Part shown: piece after piece, positions 8,991 to 17,672 of the stretch
Numbering within the stretch: the stretch's first letter is position 1
Layout: each line of letters opens with the position of its first letter
From: Candidatus Cloacimonetes bacterium HGW-Cloacimonetes-2
Lineage (GTDB): Bacteria; Cloacimonadota; Cloacimonadia; Cloacimonadales; Cloacimonadaceae
Assembly: GCA_002842035.1 (NCBI GenBank)
Contig: PHBP01000011.1
Location: 1-64,000 of the forward strand
Reading direction: 5' to 3'
DNA: 64,000 bases
Made by a program: the position numbers and the translations under genes
Notes under the pieces: generated by a model
The model's database searches: none
Told to the model about the DNA's origin: nothing
Seen by the model: the letters and a program-made list of their open reading frames with translations, nothing else

Positions 8991-9691
8991 ACAGCAATCA
9001 CCTAAAATACATTTTTGAGGCAGTCCCCGTCAGGCTGCCTCATCTGATTTCCACTCTTTGCGACATTGCTTCGCGCATCTGGCAGATGGGCTGGGCAGAA
9101 GCCAACGCCGGTAATGTTTCGGTGAATATCACGCAAGATCTGATTGACCAATACCTGATCAAGGATGCTGATCCCGGCCAGTACTATCTGGTCTCCCGCA
9201 CAGGATCTCGCTATCGCCAGATATCGAGTGATCCGATGGCAGCGCTCGTCTTGATCTGTGTAGCTGATAATCAGGACAGCATCTATCCCATAGGAGCAAG
9301 ACCCACTTCCGAATGGAACAGCCACAAAGCCCTTCAGAAGATGTTTTTGGGCAGACAGAGCTCACCCATGGTAGTGCTCCACGTGCATCCTGATGAGGTT
9401 ATTGCCGTCTCAAAGTCCGAGCTGTATTCTGATCAGGAGCGTTTTTGCAAAGCTCTGCTCGATACTCTGCCAGAGATGAAATACTATCTCAGTGAAGGTA
9501 TTGCACTCGCTCCTTATGAAGAAGCGGGAAGTATCGAGCTGGCAATCGCTTCAGCGGATTGTGTATCAAACTGCAAAGCCCTGATCTGGAGGGAGCACGG
9601 TCTTTTGGCATTTGGCAAAGATTTGGATGAGGCATTCGATTATCTGGAGATCATCTGTAAAGCTGCCAGGATATATTTCCTCACAAAGTAA
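8987..9691 (+). CDS. Class II aldolase/adducin family protein
   Basis: The 234 residues carry the class II aldolase signature: NAGNVSV (about residues 39-45), a zinc-binding HxH in VVLHVHPDEV (about 128-137) and a third His in WREHGLLAFG (about 203-212). The GWAEANAGN context is closest to rhamnulose-1-phosphate aldolase (RhaD) among family members I know, but no other rhamnose gene is nearby, so the substrate is open. It is the last gene of the 3350-9691 operon: it overlaps the synthetase by ATGA and is followed by a terminator. Confidence 0.82.
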   Translation: MNSNHLKYIFEAVPVRLPHLISTLCDIASRIWQMGWAEANAGNVSVNITQDLIDQYLIKDADPGQYYLVSRTGSRYRQISSDPMAALVLICVADNQDSIYPIGARPTSEWNSHKALQKMFLGRQSSPMVVLHVHPDEVIAVSKSELYSDQERFCKALLDTLPEMKYYLSEGIALAPYEEAGSIELAIASADCVSNCKALIWREHGLLAFGKDLDEAFDYLEIICKAARIYFLTK

Positions 9692-9703
9692 GCTAGTTAT
9701 CAA

Positions 9704-9755
9704 AGTCTAAGTGTATCCCAAGCAAAGTCTTAGTATCACTTAGGCTTTCTTTCTT
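9704..9755 (+). terminator. Terminator of the seven-gene operon
   Basis: AGTCTAAGTG (9704-9713) pairs with CACTTAGGCT (9737-9746), ten pairs with one wobble and a long loop, and is followed by TTCTTTCTT. It starts 13 bases after the aldolase stop. Confidence 0.65.
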
Positions 9756-9784
9756 CACTTTATCTCACCCTTGATCATCCGGAT

Positions 9785-9861
9785 ATCAAGCCGATATCAA
9801 GAGCAAATCAAGTCGAACCCGGTTCGACTTGAATTGCTCTTGAATTGCTGGTGATCTGCTT
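9785..9861. repeat. 11-bp-periodic palindromic repeat, copy B
   Basis: Seven consecutive 11-bp units: ATCAAGCCGAT, ATCAAGAGCAA, ATCAAGTCGAA, CCCGGTTCGAC, TTGAATTGCTC, TTGAATTGCTG, GTGATCTGCTT. The centre is a perfect palindrome, with 11-base arms CAAGTCGAACC (9809-9819) and GGTTCGACTTG (9821-9831) around one C. The right-hand units are inverted versions of the left-hand ones. It lies between convergent genes and shares its units with copy E at 29672-29748. Confidence 0.9.
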
Positions 9862-9982
9862 TAGACCATAGGGATTCAATCGGGTCACACCCAGGAACAG
9901 GTATCACAAAGACACTATGTATAGAAATGATAGATCGATCCTGTAGATAAAGTTTAATTGATTGATAAGAATGGTGTTGAGC

Positions 9983-11755
9983 TTACTTCTTGAGATGCTC
10001 GTGCAGGAAGTCGTGGTAGTCCTTGTTATTAAAGACCAGCTCTTCGTAACTTCCTTTGTGGCAATGGCCTTGAGAATCGATGTAGAGGACGCTGTCGATA
10101 TAACGCAGGGTCGAAAGACGATGCGAGATCACTATGGCGCTGATGCCCTCATAGTGCTTGTCTATATCGTTCCAGAGCTTTTCCTCATTCTCAGCATCCA
10201 GAGAGGCAGTGATGTCGTCCAGTATCAGCAGTTCAGGCTTCTTTGCCAAAGCTCTGGCAATGGTAATCCGCTGTTTCTGTCCGCCTGATACACCCAAACC
10301 TCTTGATCCGACTATGGTCTCGTCCTTCATCGGGAAGTCACCTATCTCAGCTTTGAGCTGAGAAGCTTGCACGGCAGTGTCGTAATCTTGATTGGATAAG
10401 TCTTTGGAGACAAAGCCAATATTATGCCTGATGCTGCCACCAAAGAGTACAGGCTCTTGCGGTACGAAACCGATCATTTCCCGGAAACTGGCAAGATCAA
10501 TCTGATCGAGGTTTGTACCGTTTACCATTATGCTGCCGTGGTTGGGCGGAACTAGCCCTGCCACCATATTGGCAATAGTGGATTTCCCTGCTCCGGTAGA
10601 GCCGAGGATCAGCATACGCTCGCCTTTCTTGAGCTCAAAGCTGCAGTCCCGGATCACAGGCTCCGTCTTATCAAAGTATTGGCAATCAACTCCTTGGAAG
10701 GTTAGGCTTTCAAAGCTGCTGAGCTGCTCTCCCATCTGTCTTGCTTCACAGAAGCTGGGCTCATCCTTCATCTCCTCCAAACGGTCGATATTGACGAAAG
10801 CCTGCTTGCCCGAAACGAAGAGCTGAGGCAGATCCAGCAAGGGATAGATCATCATACTCATATAGGTGTAAAAAAGGAAGAAGGTGCCGACCGAGATCTG
10901 CCCCTTGACTGCCATATATCCACCAAAGAGGATGACCGCGATCTGAGCAAAATAGTCGATATACTCATATATCAGATGCAGGATGGCATTGAGCTTTACG
11001 ACGCTCATCTCTGTCTTGAAGCGTTTTGCCAATGCTATGTCAAAGAAGCGGTTATACTTCTCTTCTGAAACAAATGCTTTAACTATTCTGATCCCGGAAA
11101 AGCTCATCTCAAGCTGGGAATTGATATCGCTGATAGCGCGTTGATTGCGCTCAAAGTTCTTGTAAAGCCGATCCGATGTAAGATAAAACACAGCCATCAT
11201 CAGAGGCAGAGGTGAGATCGAAAACAGGGTCAGCTTCCAATTGATCGAAAACATCACAGCCAAGCTGAAAGCTATCATACTGAATGAGTTAAAGGCTCTA
11301 AATATACCGGAGCAGAGGAACCAACTGATCTTGGGGAATTCAGATAGGTCATCCGTGAGACGGGTAACAATATCACCGGTACGGTATTTCTGGAAGAATC
11401 TATAGTCTTTCTTGGCTATAAAGCGGAAGTAAAAGAGCCTGAGAGCGTGTTCAAACCTAAGATTGACCAAGGCTCTGAAAGAGGGATAAAAGCCCGTGAT
11501 CAACTGAGCCGATCCTATTGCCAAAAAGAGCATAATCACGCGCCATATCTTGTCCATTGCAGCCTTGTATTGGACGGGATCGGCTTTGAGTATCTCTGCA
11601 GCGGGAAGATCCTTGAGGATATCGATCAAACTGCGGAAGATCATAGGGAAGGCGATAGATACAGCAGAAGAGAGCAATGTAAAGAAGACCATTATCACGA
11701 TGAACCACTTCTGAGTAGCCCATTGACGGAAGATCCAGCGAAGGTTCTTATTCAC
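9983..11755 (-). CDS. ABC exporter half-transporter, degenerate-NBD subunit
   Basis: A membrane domain with six segments (residues 1 to about 315) is followed by a nucleotide-binding domain. The Walker A is LGSTGAGKST, the signature is VSGGQ, and the Walker B reads LLILDDITASLD, where the usual catalytic Glu is Asp. I place the start at the GTG at 11755 because GGAGG lies six bases upstream; this gives an eight-base overlap with the upstream ABC gene and about 590 residues. The partner has Glu at this position but a non-canonical signature. That is the asymmetric-site pattern of heterodimeric exporters such as TM287/288. The substrate is unknown. Confidence 0.9.
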   Translation of the reverse strand: MNKNLRWIFRQWATQKWFIVIMVFFTLLSSAVSIAFPMIFRSLIDILKDLPAAEILKADPVQYKAAMDKIWRVIMLFLAIGSAQLITGFYPSFRALVNLRFEHALRLFYFRFIAKKDYRFFQKYRTGDIVTRLTDDLSEFPKISWFLCSGIFRAFNSFSMIAFSLAVMFSINWKLTLFSISPLPLMMAVFYLTSDRLYKNFERNQRAISDINSQLEMSFSGIRIVKAFVSEEKYNRFFDIALAKRFKTEMSVVKLNAILHLIYEYIDYFAQIAVILFGGYMAVKGQISVGTFFLFYTYMSMMIYPLLDLPQLFVSGKQAFVNIDRLEEMKDEPSFCEARQMGEQLSSFESLTFQGVDCQYFDKTEPVIRDCSFELKKGERMLILGSTGAGKSTIANMVAGLVPPNHGSIMVNGTNLDQIDLASFREMIGFVPQEPVLFGGSIRHNIGFVSKDLSNQDYDTAVQASQLKAEIGDFPMKDETIVGSRGLGVSGGQKQRITIARALAKKPELLILDDITASLDAENEEKLWNDIDKHYEGISAIVISHRLSTLRYIDSVLYIDSQGHCHKGSYEELVFNNKDYHDFLHEHLKK

Positions 11756-13508
11756 TCTTATCCTCCGAGAGCATTTGCAGTTCAACCAGTTTGCGGTATT
11801 CTTCCGAAGTCTGCATCAACTCATGGTGATTTCCTCGGTCGATGATCTCGCCATCTTTGAAGAAGAGGATTTGATCAGCCTCGAGGACAGAGGTAAGCCT
11901 ATGCGCCACGATCACGGCAGTCTTGCCTGAAAGTACAGTCTTCATGGTGCGTTGGATCTTGGCTTCAGTCTGCGGGTCAATCGACGCAGTAGCCTCGTCC
12001 ATAATGATCAGTTCGGGATGAAAAGCCAAGGCTCTGGCAAAAGAAATGAGCTGTTTCTCACCTTGAGAGATGTTCTGCCCACGCTCTGCCAGCTCTGCAT
12101 CCAAGCCCAGCTCTTGATTGTGGATAAACTCGTCAAGCTGAACGATGTTTATAGCCTTGTGCACGTCTTCATCCGGCACTTCGTCGTTGTAAACTCTTAC
12201 ATTCTCCAGGATTGAGCCGGGGAAAAGGAAGATATCCTGCAGGATGAGTCCGATCTTGGAGCGCCAGGCTCGAAAGTCCAGAGAAGAAAGCTCCTGTCCA
12301 TCGATCAGGATGTGTCCTTTTTGGATGGGATAAAAGCCGCAGAGCAGGCTGATCGCAGTCGTCTTACCGCTGCCTGATGCACCGACAAGGGCAAGTTGGC
12401 TTCCCTTGGGTATGGTAAAGCTAACGCCCTTGAGAATCCACTCTTCATCTTTATAGGCAAACCAGACGTCTTCAAAGACGATTTCGTGGTCGAAGCTTGG
12501 CTGTTTTGAGCCTGTAAAGAGCTCATCCTCAGTACCCAGTTCGGTAAGCTCCAGTATTCTTTTCAGAGATACAAAGGATCTCTGGATCTGCATTACGTTC
12601 TCGGATATGTGCATAAGAGGCCAGATCATCCTGTACATGTATTGCACAAAGATGATCAAAGTACCCAGGGTAATTGCCCCCACCAGTATCTTGGGAGCGG
12701 AAATCAGGATGATAGCCACCACAAAGACGACGTTGAAGATGAACATGAAGACACCCTGAGAACCGTACTCAATAAAAGATGTCTTGGTCTCAAGATTCTT
12801 CTTGGCCTTTGAGGATTCTTCCAGCTCCTTGATCACCCGCTCTTCCTGATTCAAGACTTGGATCAACTGCATACCTTGCACATAATCGGTAATCTTTGCC
12901 GTGATATCAGCATAACGCTCGCGGATACGCTTGTAAAACTTGGATAGATACTTGATTAGAAACCAATACACTACAATGGAGACCAAAATGGCAGGCACCA
13001 TCAGGGCGGTGATCCCGGGCTCCCTGGTAAAGAGAACCACAAACACACCAACAAAGAACAGCATATTTCCGATTATCATTATGGAAAGCTCGCTAAAGAG
13101 CACTTTCACCCGCTCGCTATCGCTTTCCACCCTGGCAATCAGCTCGCCTACGGGTTGTTGGTTAAACCAAGGTATGGGGAGCTTGAGAAGGTGCTTGAAG
13201 ACGCTTGACTTAAACTGAGTAATGATCTTGATTCCCAGCCTTGAGAGCAGCACGATCTGCAGATATGATAATAGACCGGAAAAGATTACCACGACAACAA
13301 AGAAGATACCGTAGCGAAACATCTCTGTAAGGTCGTTGTTTGGAATGCTCTTGTCTATGATATGAGCCAGGATGAGGGGATCAAGCAGCCTTAGTGCCGA
13401 GGTCACAAGCATCGCAAAAAGACCAAATAAAAGCAAGCCCTTGTCCTTCTTCACATACGGGAGGAGGAGCTTGAGGTAATTAGTTTTGGCTTCTTTGCTT
13501 TTGCTCAC
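11748..13508 (-). CDS. ABC exporter half-transporter, catalytic-Glu subunit
   Basis: The 586 residues comprise a six-segment membrane domain and an ATPase with Walker A VGASGSGKTT, Walker B LIIMDEATASID and an H-loop VAHRLTS. The signature reads ISQGE instead of LSGGQ. Combined with the Asp-for-Glu change in the downstream partner, this predicts one consensus and one degenerate ATP site, as in heterodimeric drug or lipid exporters. It is transcribed first, and its stop overlaps the partner's GTG start by eight bases. Confidence 0.9.
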   Translation of the reverse strand: MSKSKEAKTNYLKLLLPYVKKDKGLLLFGLFAMLVTSALRLLDPLILAHIIDKSIPNNDLTEMFRYGIFFVVVVIFSGLLSYLQIVLLSRLGIKIITQFKSSVFKHLLKLPIPWFNQQPVGELIARVESDSERVKVLFSELSIMIIGNMLFFVGVFVVLFTREPGITALMVPAILVSIVVYWFLIKYLSKFYKRIRERYADITAKITDYVQGMQLIQVLNQEERVIKELEESSKAKKNLETKTSFIEYGSQGVFMFIFNVVFVVAIILISAPKILVGAITLGTLIIFVQYMYRMIWPLMHISENVMQIQRSFVSLKRILELTELGTEDELFTGSKQPSFDHEIVFEDVWFAYKDEEWILKGVSFTIPKGSQLALVGASGSGKTTAISLLCGFYPIQKGHILIDGQELSSLDFRAWRSKIGLILQDIFLFPGSILENVRVYNDEVPDEDVHKAINIVQLDEFIHNQELGLDAELAERGQNISQGEKQLISFARALAFHPELIIMDEATASIDPQTEAKIQRTMKTVLSGKTAVIVAHRLTSVLEADQILFFKDGEIIDRGNHHELMQTSEEYRKLVELQMLSEDKSE

Positions 13509-13545
13509 GGTAACACCTATAGGTCAAATTGCAGTTGTAAGAACT

Positions 13546-13568
13546 ATGCTCCGGTATAGCCGGAGCAT
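13546..13568 (-). terminator. Hairpin after tRNA-Pro(CGG)
   Basis: A perfect nine-base stem (ATGCTCCGG / CCGGAGCAT) with a five-base loop lies 22 bases after the tRNA 3' end. The downstream sequence has no strong U-run, so it may be a weak terminator or a processing barrier between the tRNA and the ABC genes. Confidence 0.5.
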
Positions 13569-13590
13569 TAATATCCGAATAATCAAGTAA

Positions 13591-13668
13591 TGGTCGGGAT
13601 GACTGGATTCGAACCAGCGACTTCTCGGTCCCGAACCGAGCGCGCTAACCGGACTGCGCTACATCCCG
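13591..13668 (-). tRNA. tRNA-Pro (anticodon CGG)
   Basis: Read on the minus strand, the acceptor stem CGGGATG pairs with CATCCCG, followed by A and an encoded CCA. The anticodon arm CTCGG-TTCGGGA-CCGAG gives anticodon CGG. The T-arm loop is TTCGAAT. The D-arm is nearly identical to tRNA-Pro(TGG) at 18819-18896. The range includes CCA (13591-13593). Confidence 0.96.
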
Positions 13669-13712
13669 ACCGTATTTGGGCAAAGCTTTTCAGCCGCCAT
13701 CTTCTGTCAAGA

Positions 13713-15140
13713 CTATTCTTTGCCGATTGCTTTGAGTAGTCGCTCCGCATCCTCCGCTGTAATCTTGCCGCTTTCCAGCATCTCAAGTATCTTCAGCCGG
13801 CTTTGTTCTGCGATGTTTTCTTTCTCGGCAGCTCTGAGATCAAAGACGCCAGGAGCTACCTTGCGGATTGTTTTAAAGACCTTTTCGGTGATCTTATCAC
13901 CAAGTTCGGGATCAACCACGTGTGCAAAACCCGAGCCCATTATCTTATCTTTGAAGCCCTTGATAGACTCCGCATTGACCTTCTCCTGGAAGCTCTTGCT
14001 AAACTCCTGATAGGCATTCTGCAGATCTACTCCAATCGCCTCAACCCTGATGCTGAGCTTTTCCTTGGCATCAGCAAGATTGGGAGATTCCGCCAGTTCT
14101 TTGAGCTTGGCAATCGCTTGCTGGATGGCTTCTTTGATCTTCTCTTCCGGGATGGCATCCAAACCCTTGTTCAGATAGGTGATCAGGTTTTCCACAAGCT
14201 TTCGAATATCTTCCCTGTCTTCCAAACCCTTGGCTCCTGCCAGAGCAACTTTTAGCTGATCCAGCTTGCTGCGCAGATAGTCCAGATTGAGGTGACGGTC
14301 ATAAGCCAGCTTGATCACGCCATTCTCTGTCTTAATCTTGATAATGGCAGGATTCTCTCCTGTCTTGAGGATATAGCTGTCATCCTGCTTCTCGTATGGG
14401 ACGCCAAGTTTGTTTTTGATCACGCCCATTTCGCTCTCCGCGGTGATCTCAAATCCCCACATCTCGGGCAGAATCAGGCTGATCACACCATTCTCATTCT
14501 CAAAATTCATCCTGGCATCTTCGACCGGGAGACTTTCATAATAGATTACACCATTCTCGTTTCTGACCTCTACCTCACGAAAAGCGGAGGAACGCATCTT
14601 GATTGCGCCATTCTCACTTTCAATCTTGAGGCTATCGCCGCTCAGACCATCCGTGGAAAGTGGACCGTTTTCCATTACAACCTTGAGATCTCCCTTCAGA
14701 TTGTGGATCTTGATAGGACCATTCTCACTCTCCAGATGCATCTTGCCTGTGCAGTTCGAGAACACCGCCGGACCATTTTCCATCACCATTTCGATATCTG
14801 CTTCCACACCATTGACCGAGAAAGGATAGTTTTCCCCCTCCAGCTTCAGCTTGCTAAGCTTCGGGATCATTATTTCTATCTTGAGGACAGACATCTTTCC
14901 CCGATCAAAGCTATCATCCAGTTCATCCAGATCTATCGTGATATCGCCGGATTTATTCACAAGCTTGAAGTAGTCTTCAAAATCCTGCTCTTCTTCGTCC
15001 GATTTTACTCCAAAATTTGCTACGATGATCAGTTGATCAGTCTCTGATTGACTCACGGAGACCGGCCCCATATTGTTTACGATCTTCAGCCGATTGGCTT
15101 CGTCAAAGCTATAAGCCTTTTCAAAATAAGTAGTTTTCAT
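13713..15140 (-). CDS. DUF4097-like beta-repeat protein with helical C-terminus
   Basis: The 475 residues split in two. Residues 1 to about 285 form a repetitive beta domain in which ENG (or EMG/NNMG) recurs about every 20 residues (for example VMENGPAVFS, ESENGPIKIH, VMENGPLSTD, ESENGAIKMR, NENGVIYYE). This is typical of the DUF4097 'toastrack' fold. Residues from about 295 on are helical and end in ILEMLESGKITAEDAERLLKAIG, a SHOCT/YvlB-like motif. No signal peptide is seen. It overlaps the upstream DUF2089 gene by ATGA. Similar pairs in Firmicutes relate to envelope-stress regulation; that link is inference. Confidence 0.8.
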   Translation of the reverse strand: MKTTYFEKAYSFDEANRLKIVNNMGPVSVSQSETDQLIIVANFGVKSDEEEQDFEDYFKLVNKSGDITIDLDELDDSFDRGKMSVLKIEIMIPKLSKLKLEGENYPFSVNGVEADIEMVMENGPAVFSNCTGKMHLESENGPIKIHNLKGDLKVVMENGPLSTDGLSGDSLKIESENGAIKMRSSAFREVEVRNENGVIYYESLPVEDARMNFENENGVISLILPEMWGFEITAESEMGVIKNKLGVPYEKQDDSYILKTGENPAIIKIKTENGVIKLAYDRHLNLDYLRSKLDQLKVALAGAKGLEDREDIRKLVENLITYLNKGLDAIPEEKIKEAIQQAIAKLKELAESPNLADAKEKLSIRVEAIGVDLQNAYQEFSKSFQEKVNAESIKGFKDKIMGSGFAHVVDPELGDKITEKVFKTIRKVAPGVFDLRAAEKENIAEQSRLKILEMLESGKITAEDAERLLKAIGKE

Positions 15141-15496
15141 TTTGTTCTCCTTGTTTGAATCATGTTAAGTGCTTCATCGACCGAGATGAATCCCTCATCC
15201 AGATCATTGATTATATCGCTGAAATCAGCCTCTTCAGGCTCTGTTCCCTTGATCTGGCGAATGATCTCCGCCAGCCTGTTTTTGACGGTGGGATAAGAAA
15301 TGTTCAAGCGCTTTTCCATCTCTTTGATATTACCTTGAACCATCAGAAAAAGACGCACGAAATCAAGCTGCTGAGCGTTTAGAGCGGCAAACCAAGAGCT
15401 CTCGAAGCTACCCCTCAAGCTGAGATCACAGTGCGAGCAGTATAGTTCCTTCACCTCGAGGTGATTGTGACAAACCGGACAATTTGCTATCTTCAT
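15137..15496 (-). CDS. DUF2089 family zinc-ribbon/HTH regulator
   Basis: With the ATG at 15496 (GAAGG five bases upstream) the protein has about 119 residues; an in-frame ATG at 15514 is an alternative. It begins with a zinc ribbon (CPVCHNHLEVKELYCSHC), then LDFVRLFLMVQGNIKEMEKRL followed by the helix-turn-helix-like NISYPTVKNRLAEI, both hallmarks of DUF2089. The C-terminal ILDLDEG-like segment (INDLDEGFISVDEAL) mirrors the C-terminal helix motif of the next gene's product. It probably binds DNA and regulates this two-gene operon or envelope genes (inference). A good promoter lies at 15534-15561. Confidence 0.85.
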   Translation of the reverse strand: MKIANCPVCHNHLEVKELYCSHCDLSLRGSFESSWFAALNAQQLDFVRLFLMVQGNIKEMEKRLNISYPTVKNRLAEIIRQIKGTEPEEADFSDIINDLDEGFISVDEALNMIQTRRTK

Positions 15497-15533
15497 ATGA
15501 ACCTTCAATCTCATTATTGACTATCTGAAGACT

Positions 15534-15561
15534 AATATAATCAGCACCTAAGAAATGTCAA
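15534..15561 (-). promoter_or_regulatory. Sigma-70-type promoter for the DUF2089 operon
   Basis: On the minus strand, TTGACA (15561-15556) and TATATT (15539-15534) are separated by 16 bases. The -10 box is 38 bases upstream of the chosen DUF2089 start codon. Both boxes are near consensus. Confidence 0.65.
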
Positions 15562-15607
15562 GCTCTATTTTAATTTTTTTAATAATGGCTCAAGCCAGCA
15601 GTTCAGA

Positions 15608-15767
15608 TTCTTAATTCACGGGTAAAGGGACTGCATTTCCCAATACGCTTTAAAGCCTTATCTATAGCGCTATTTCCCCTACCCGCTCCTTAAGAATGGC
15701 CGGGAGATTCCCGGGAGATTCCCGGGTGTTCCCCGGGTGATTCCCAGGTCGCGACCTAGGGATCGCC
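15608..15767. repeat. 11-bp-periodic palindromic repeat, copy C
   Basis: The tandem core consists of GGGAGATTCCC (15702-15712 and 15713-15723), GGGTGTTCCCC (15724-15734), GGGTGATTCCC (15735-15745), then AGGTCGCGACC and TAGGGATCGCC. Most units are themselves near-palindromes. The left flank (about 15608-15696) is an imperfect inverted repeat with arms ATTCTTAA...CGGGTA and TACCCG...TTAAGAAT. It lies between the end of the outer-membrane protein gene and the DUF2089 promoter. No ORF is seen. Confidence 0.85.
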
Positions 15768-15861
15768 TGCCCAATGCCTGACTTTGACCTGCGAGTTCTA
15801 TAGGGAGGCTAAAGTCTTGTAGAGATGATAGTAGAGGTTAGTTTTCCAGGAGATTAACAAC

Positions 15862-15887
15862 AGTGCCGACTGGAATCAATCGGCACT
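15862..15887 (-). terminator. Hairpin downstream of the 15924-17672 gene
   Basis: A perfect eight-base stem AGTGCCGA / TCGGCACT with a ten-base loop lies 36 bases after the stop codon. There is no long U-run, so termination strength is unclear. Confidence 0.5.
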
Positions 15888-15923
15888 ATAGTATTATATT
15901 ACAGATAAATAAGTATTACTTAG

Positions 15924-17672
15924 CTAATTCAAAAAGTACCAGCTCAGACTGGCGTGGAGGGATCGTGGGATCGGATAGGTCGCGTAGAGATCGGTATCAA
16001 AGATGTTTTTGAAGGCAACCGTGAAATCAAAGAGACGGCTGATCTGGACGCCTGCCCAGATATCAGTGATGGCAGAGCCCTCGATCAGCACGGGAGTAAC
16101 GATCGGCAAGTAGTAGTCGCTGTGCCCCCAGATGGAAAGTCCTGCCCTGATGGTATTATGCCTGGGCAGGTTCTTCTGCAGGATCATACTGCTTTGATAA
16201 CGCCACTGAGGGATCTCGGTGAGTTTCATAAAGGACTGCTGTGCTTCATCCTGAGACTGGTAATTGACTGTCTGCTTTAGTGATAGATCTATCGTTCCAA
16301 AGCTCCTGCCATAACCCAGCATCAGATCGAAATAAGGGAGATCTTGCTGTGTGGAATAGTCTCCAGTCCCAGTGATCGCCACCCCAGCCTTTTTGAAGCT
16401 GCGTAAACCGCCCTGTAGCCGGGCACTAATACCATAGTAGCTATCAGTATTCAGAATAGCGGCATAGTCGCTGGTAATGAATTGCTCCTGTGCGTCTCTG
16501 TCAAGACCACCAAAGAAGGCATCTTCCACCATGAATGCTCTGGGTTCCAAACCATTGTAGGATACATAAATCCCGGGATTGAGCCCCAAAAGATGGATAG
16601 ACAACTTAGCCTGGGCTGCAGGATCTTCCCAATCGTAGAAACGTCCGGATATCTGTGCCTTGAGGAGTTCACCATTGTAGTCGTAATCTGCCCTGATTAA
16701 GTCCTTAAAGCTCCTGCTACCAGCCGTGTTGATCGGACTAAAGTCCAGGCGTTGATTGGCTCGTTCATACGCCAGATCCAGCGAATGCTTGCCCAGGGCA
16801 ATGTCCTTGGATACCCGGTATTGCCAGTATCGATTCCGGATATTATCTCCGGGCAGGATAATAGTCTCAGAAGCTAAAAGCATCCCGAGATCGAGCCCAT
16901 TACAATTCATACCGAGATAAAAATGACTCAGTTTATGATCCAGAGATATGTTTGTGGCTCCCCAATAGACCGGCAAGAGATCCTGCGAGCTGTTGTCCTG
17001 AGCCCAGGAGAGGATTTCCATCTCAAAGCTTACCGCTCCCAGATCAAGCTCAAAAAAATCACGGATCGAGCTCTGATCGTGATCCAGCCCCGTCCAGAGC
17101 CCTGTTTGCACCAGAAAATCAAAGCTGTTGTACAATCCGGTATTGCCAAACAAGCCTGTTTTCTTTACACTTCCACGTGCATAATTGTACTCATAATCTC
17201 CGAGGGCTGCCTGGATATTGCTAAGCATAACCGGATATGGATACTTGTCTTCACTAAAGCTGATCTCGCCAAGACGCAGACTTTGCCTGGAGAAATTGTC
17301 ATAGACCTGTAAATACAATGCCTCAGACCACAATCCCGGCAAGAGGGAAAAGCCGTTCCTTCTGATGCCCAGGCGTTTGCTGTTGATTCCCAGAGAGTGG
17401 TAATTGGCGCGATAGATATCCAGTGAATTGTAGTTAGTACTGGGCTCTCTCAACATACCGTGAAGATAAGGATTGCGGTAATCCCTGTCTAAGGCAATCC
17501 AGGTTTCCACCTGCTCGCGATCTACCTTCGGAAGCCGGGGCTCGGTAGCAGTCTCTGTAGAAACAGGCTCTTGCTCCAGTGTGTCTTCAGTCGCAGCTTC
17601 GTCCGTGATCTGGGCGTTGAGTGAAAAAGCCAGGATTAGCAGTATCAGAGCCAGGAAGCTTCTTTGTACCAT
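15924..17672 (-). CDS. Putative outer-membrane beta-barrel protein
   Basis: The 582 residues begin with a signal peptide (cleavage likely after LNAQ, residue 21) and an acidic, Thr/Glu-rich linker. A long region of alternating hydrophobic/polar strands rich in Tyr, Leu and Gly follows. The protein ends in an aromatic-rich final strand (LHASLSWYFLN), as in outer-membrane barrels. I recognise no TonB plug or other named domain. The start overlaps the end of the upstream epimerase gene by 28 bases, so the two are probably co-transcribed. Confidence 0.72.
   Translation of the reverse strand: MVQRSFLALILLILAFSLNAQITDEAATEDTLEQEPVSTETATEPRLPKVDREQVETWIALDRDYRNPYLHGMLREPSTNYNSLDIYRANYHSLGINSKRLGIRRNGFSLLPGLWSEALYLQVYDNFSRQSLRLGEISFSEDKYPYPVMLSNIQAALGDYEYNYARGSVKKTGLFGNTGLYNSFDFLVQTGLWTGLDHDQSSIRDFFELDLGAVSFEMEILSWAQDNSSQDLLPVYWGATNISLDHKLSHFYLGMNCNGLDLGMLLASETIILPGDNIRNRYWQYRVSKDIALGKHSLDLAYERANQRLDFSPINTAGSRSFKDLIRADYDYNGELLKAQISGRFYDWEDPAAQAKLSIHLLGLNPGIYVSYNGLEPRAFMVEDAFFGGLDRDAQEQFITSDYAAILNTDSYYGISARLQGGLRSFKKAGVAITGTGDYSTQQDLPYFDLMLGYGRSFGTIDLSLKQTVNYQSQDEAQQSFMKLTEIPQWRYQSSMILQKNLPRHNTIRAGLSIWGHSDYYLPIVTPVLIEGSAITDIWAGVQISRLFDFTVAFKNIFDTDLYATYPIPRSLHASLSWYFLN

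Noticed and set aside
14292-15047. Plus-strand frame of 251 codons opposite the DUF4097-like gene
   Set aside because: It mirrors the repetitive ENG codons of the real gene; composition is low-quality and no start signal is seen.
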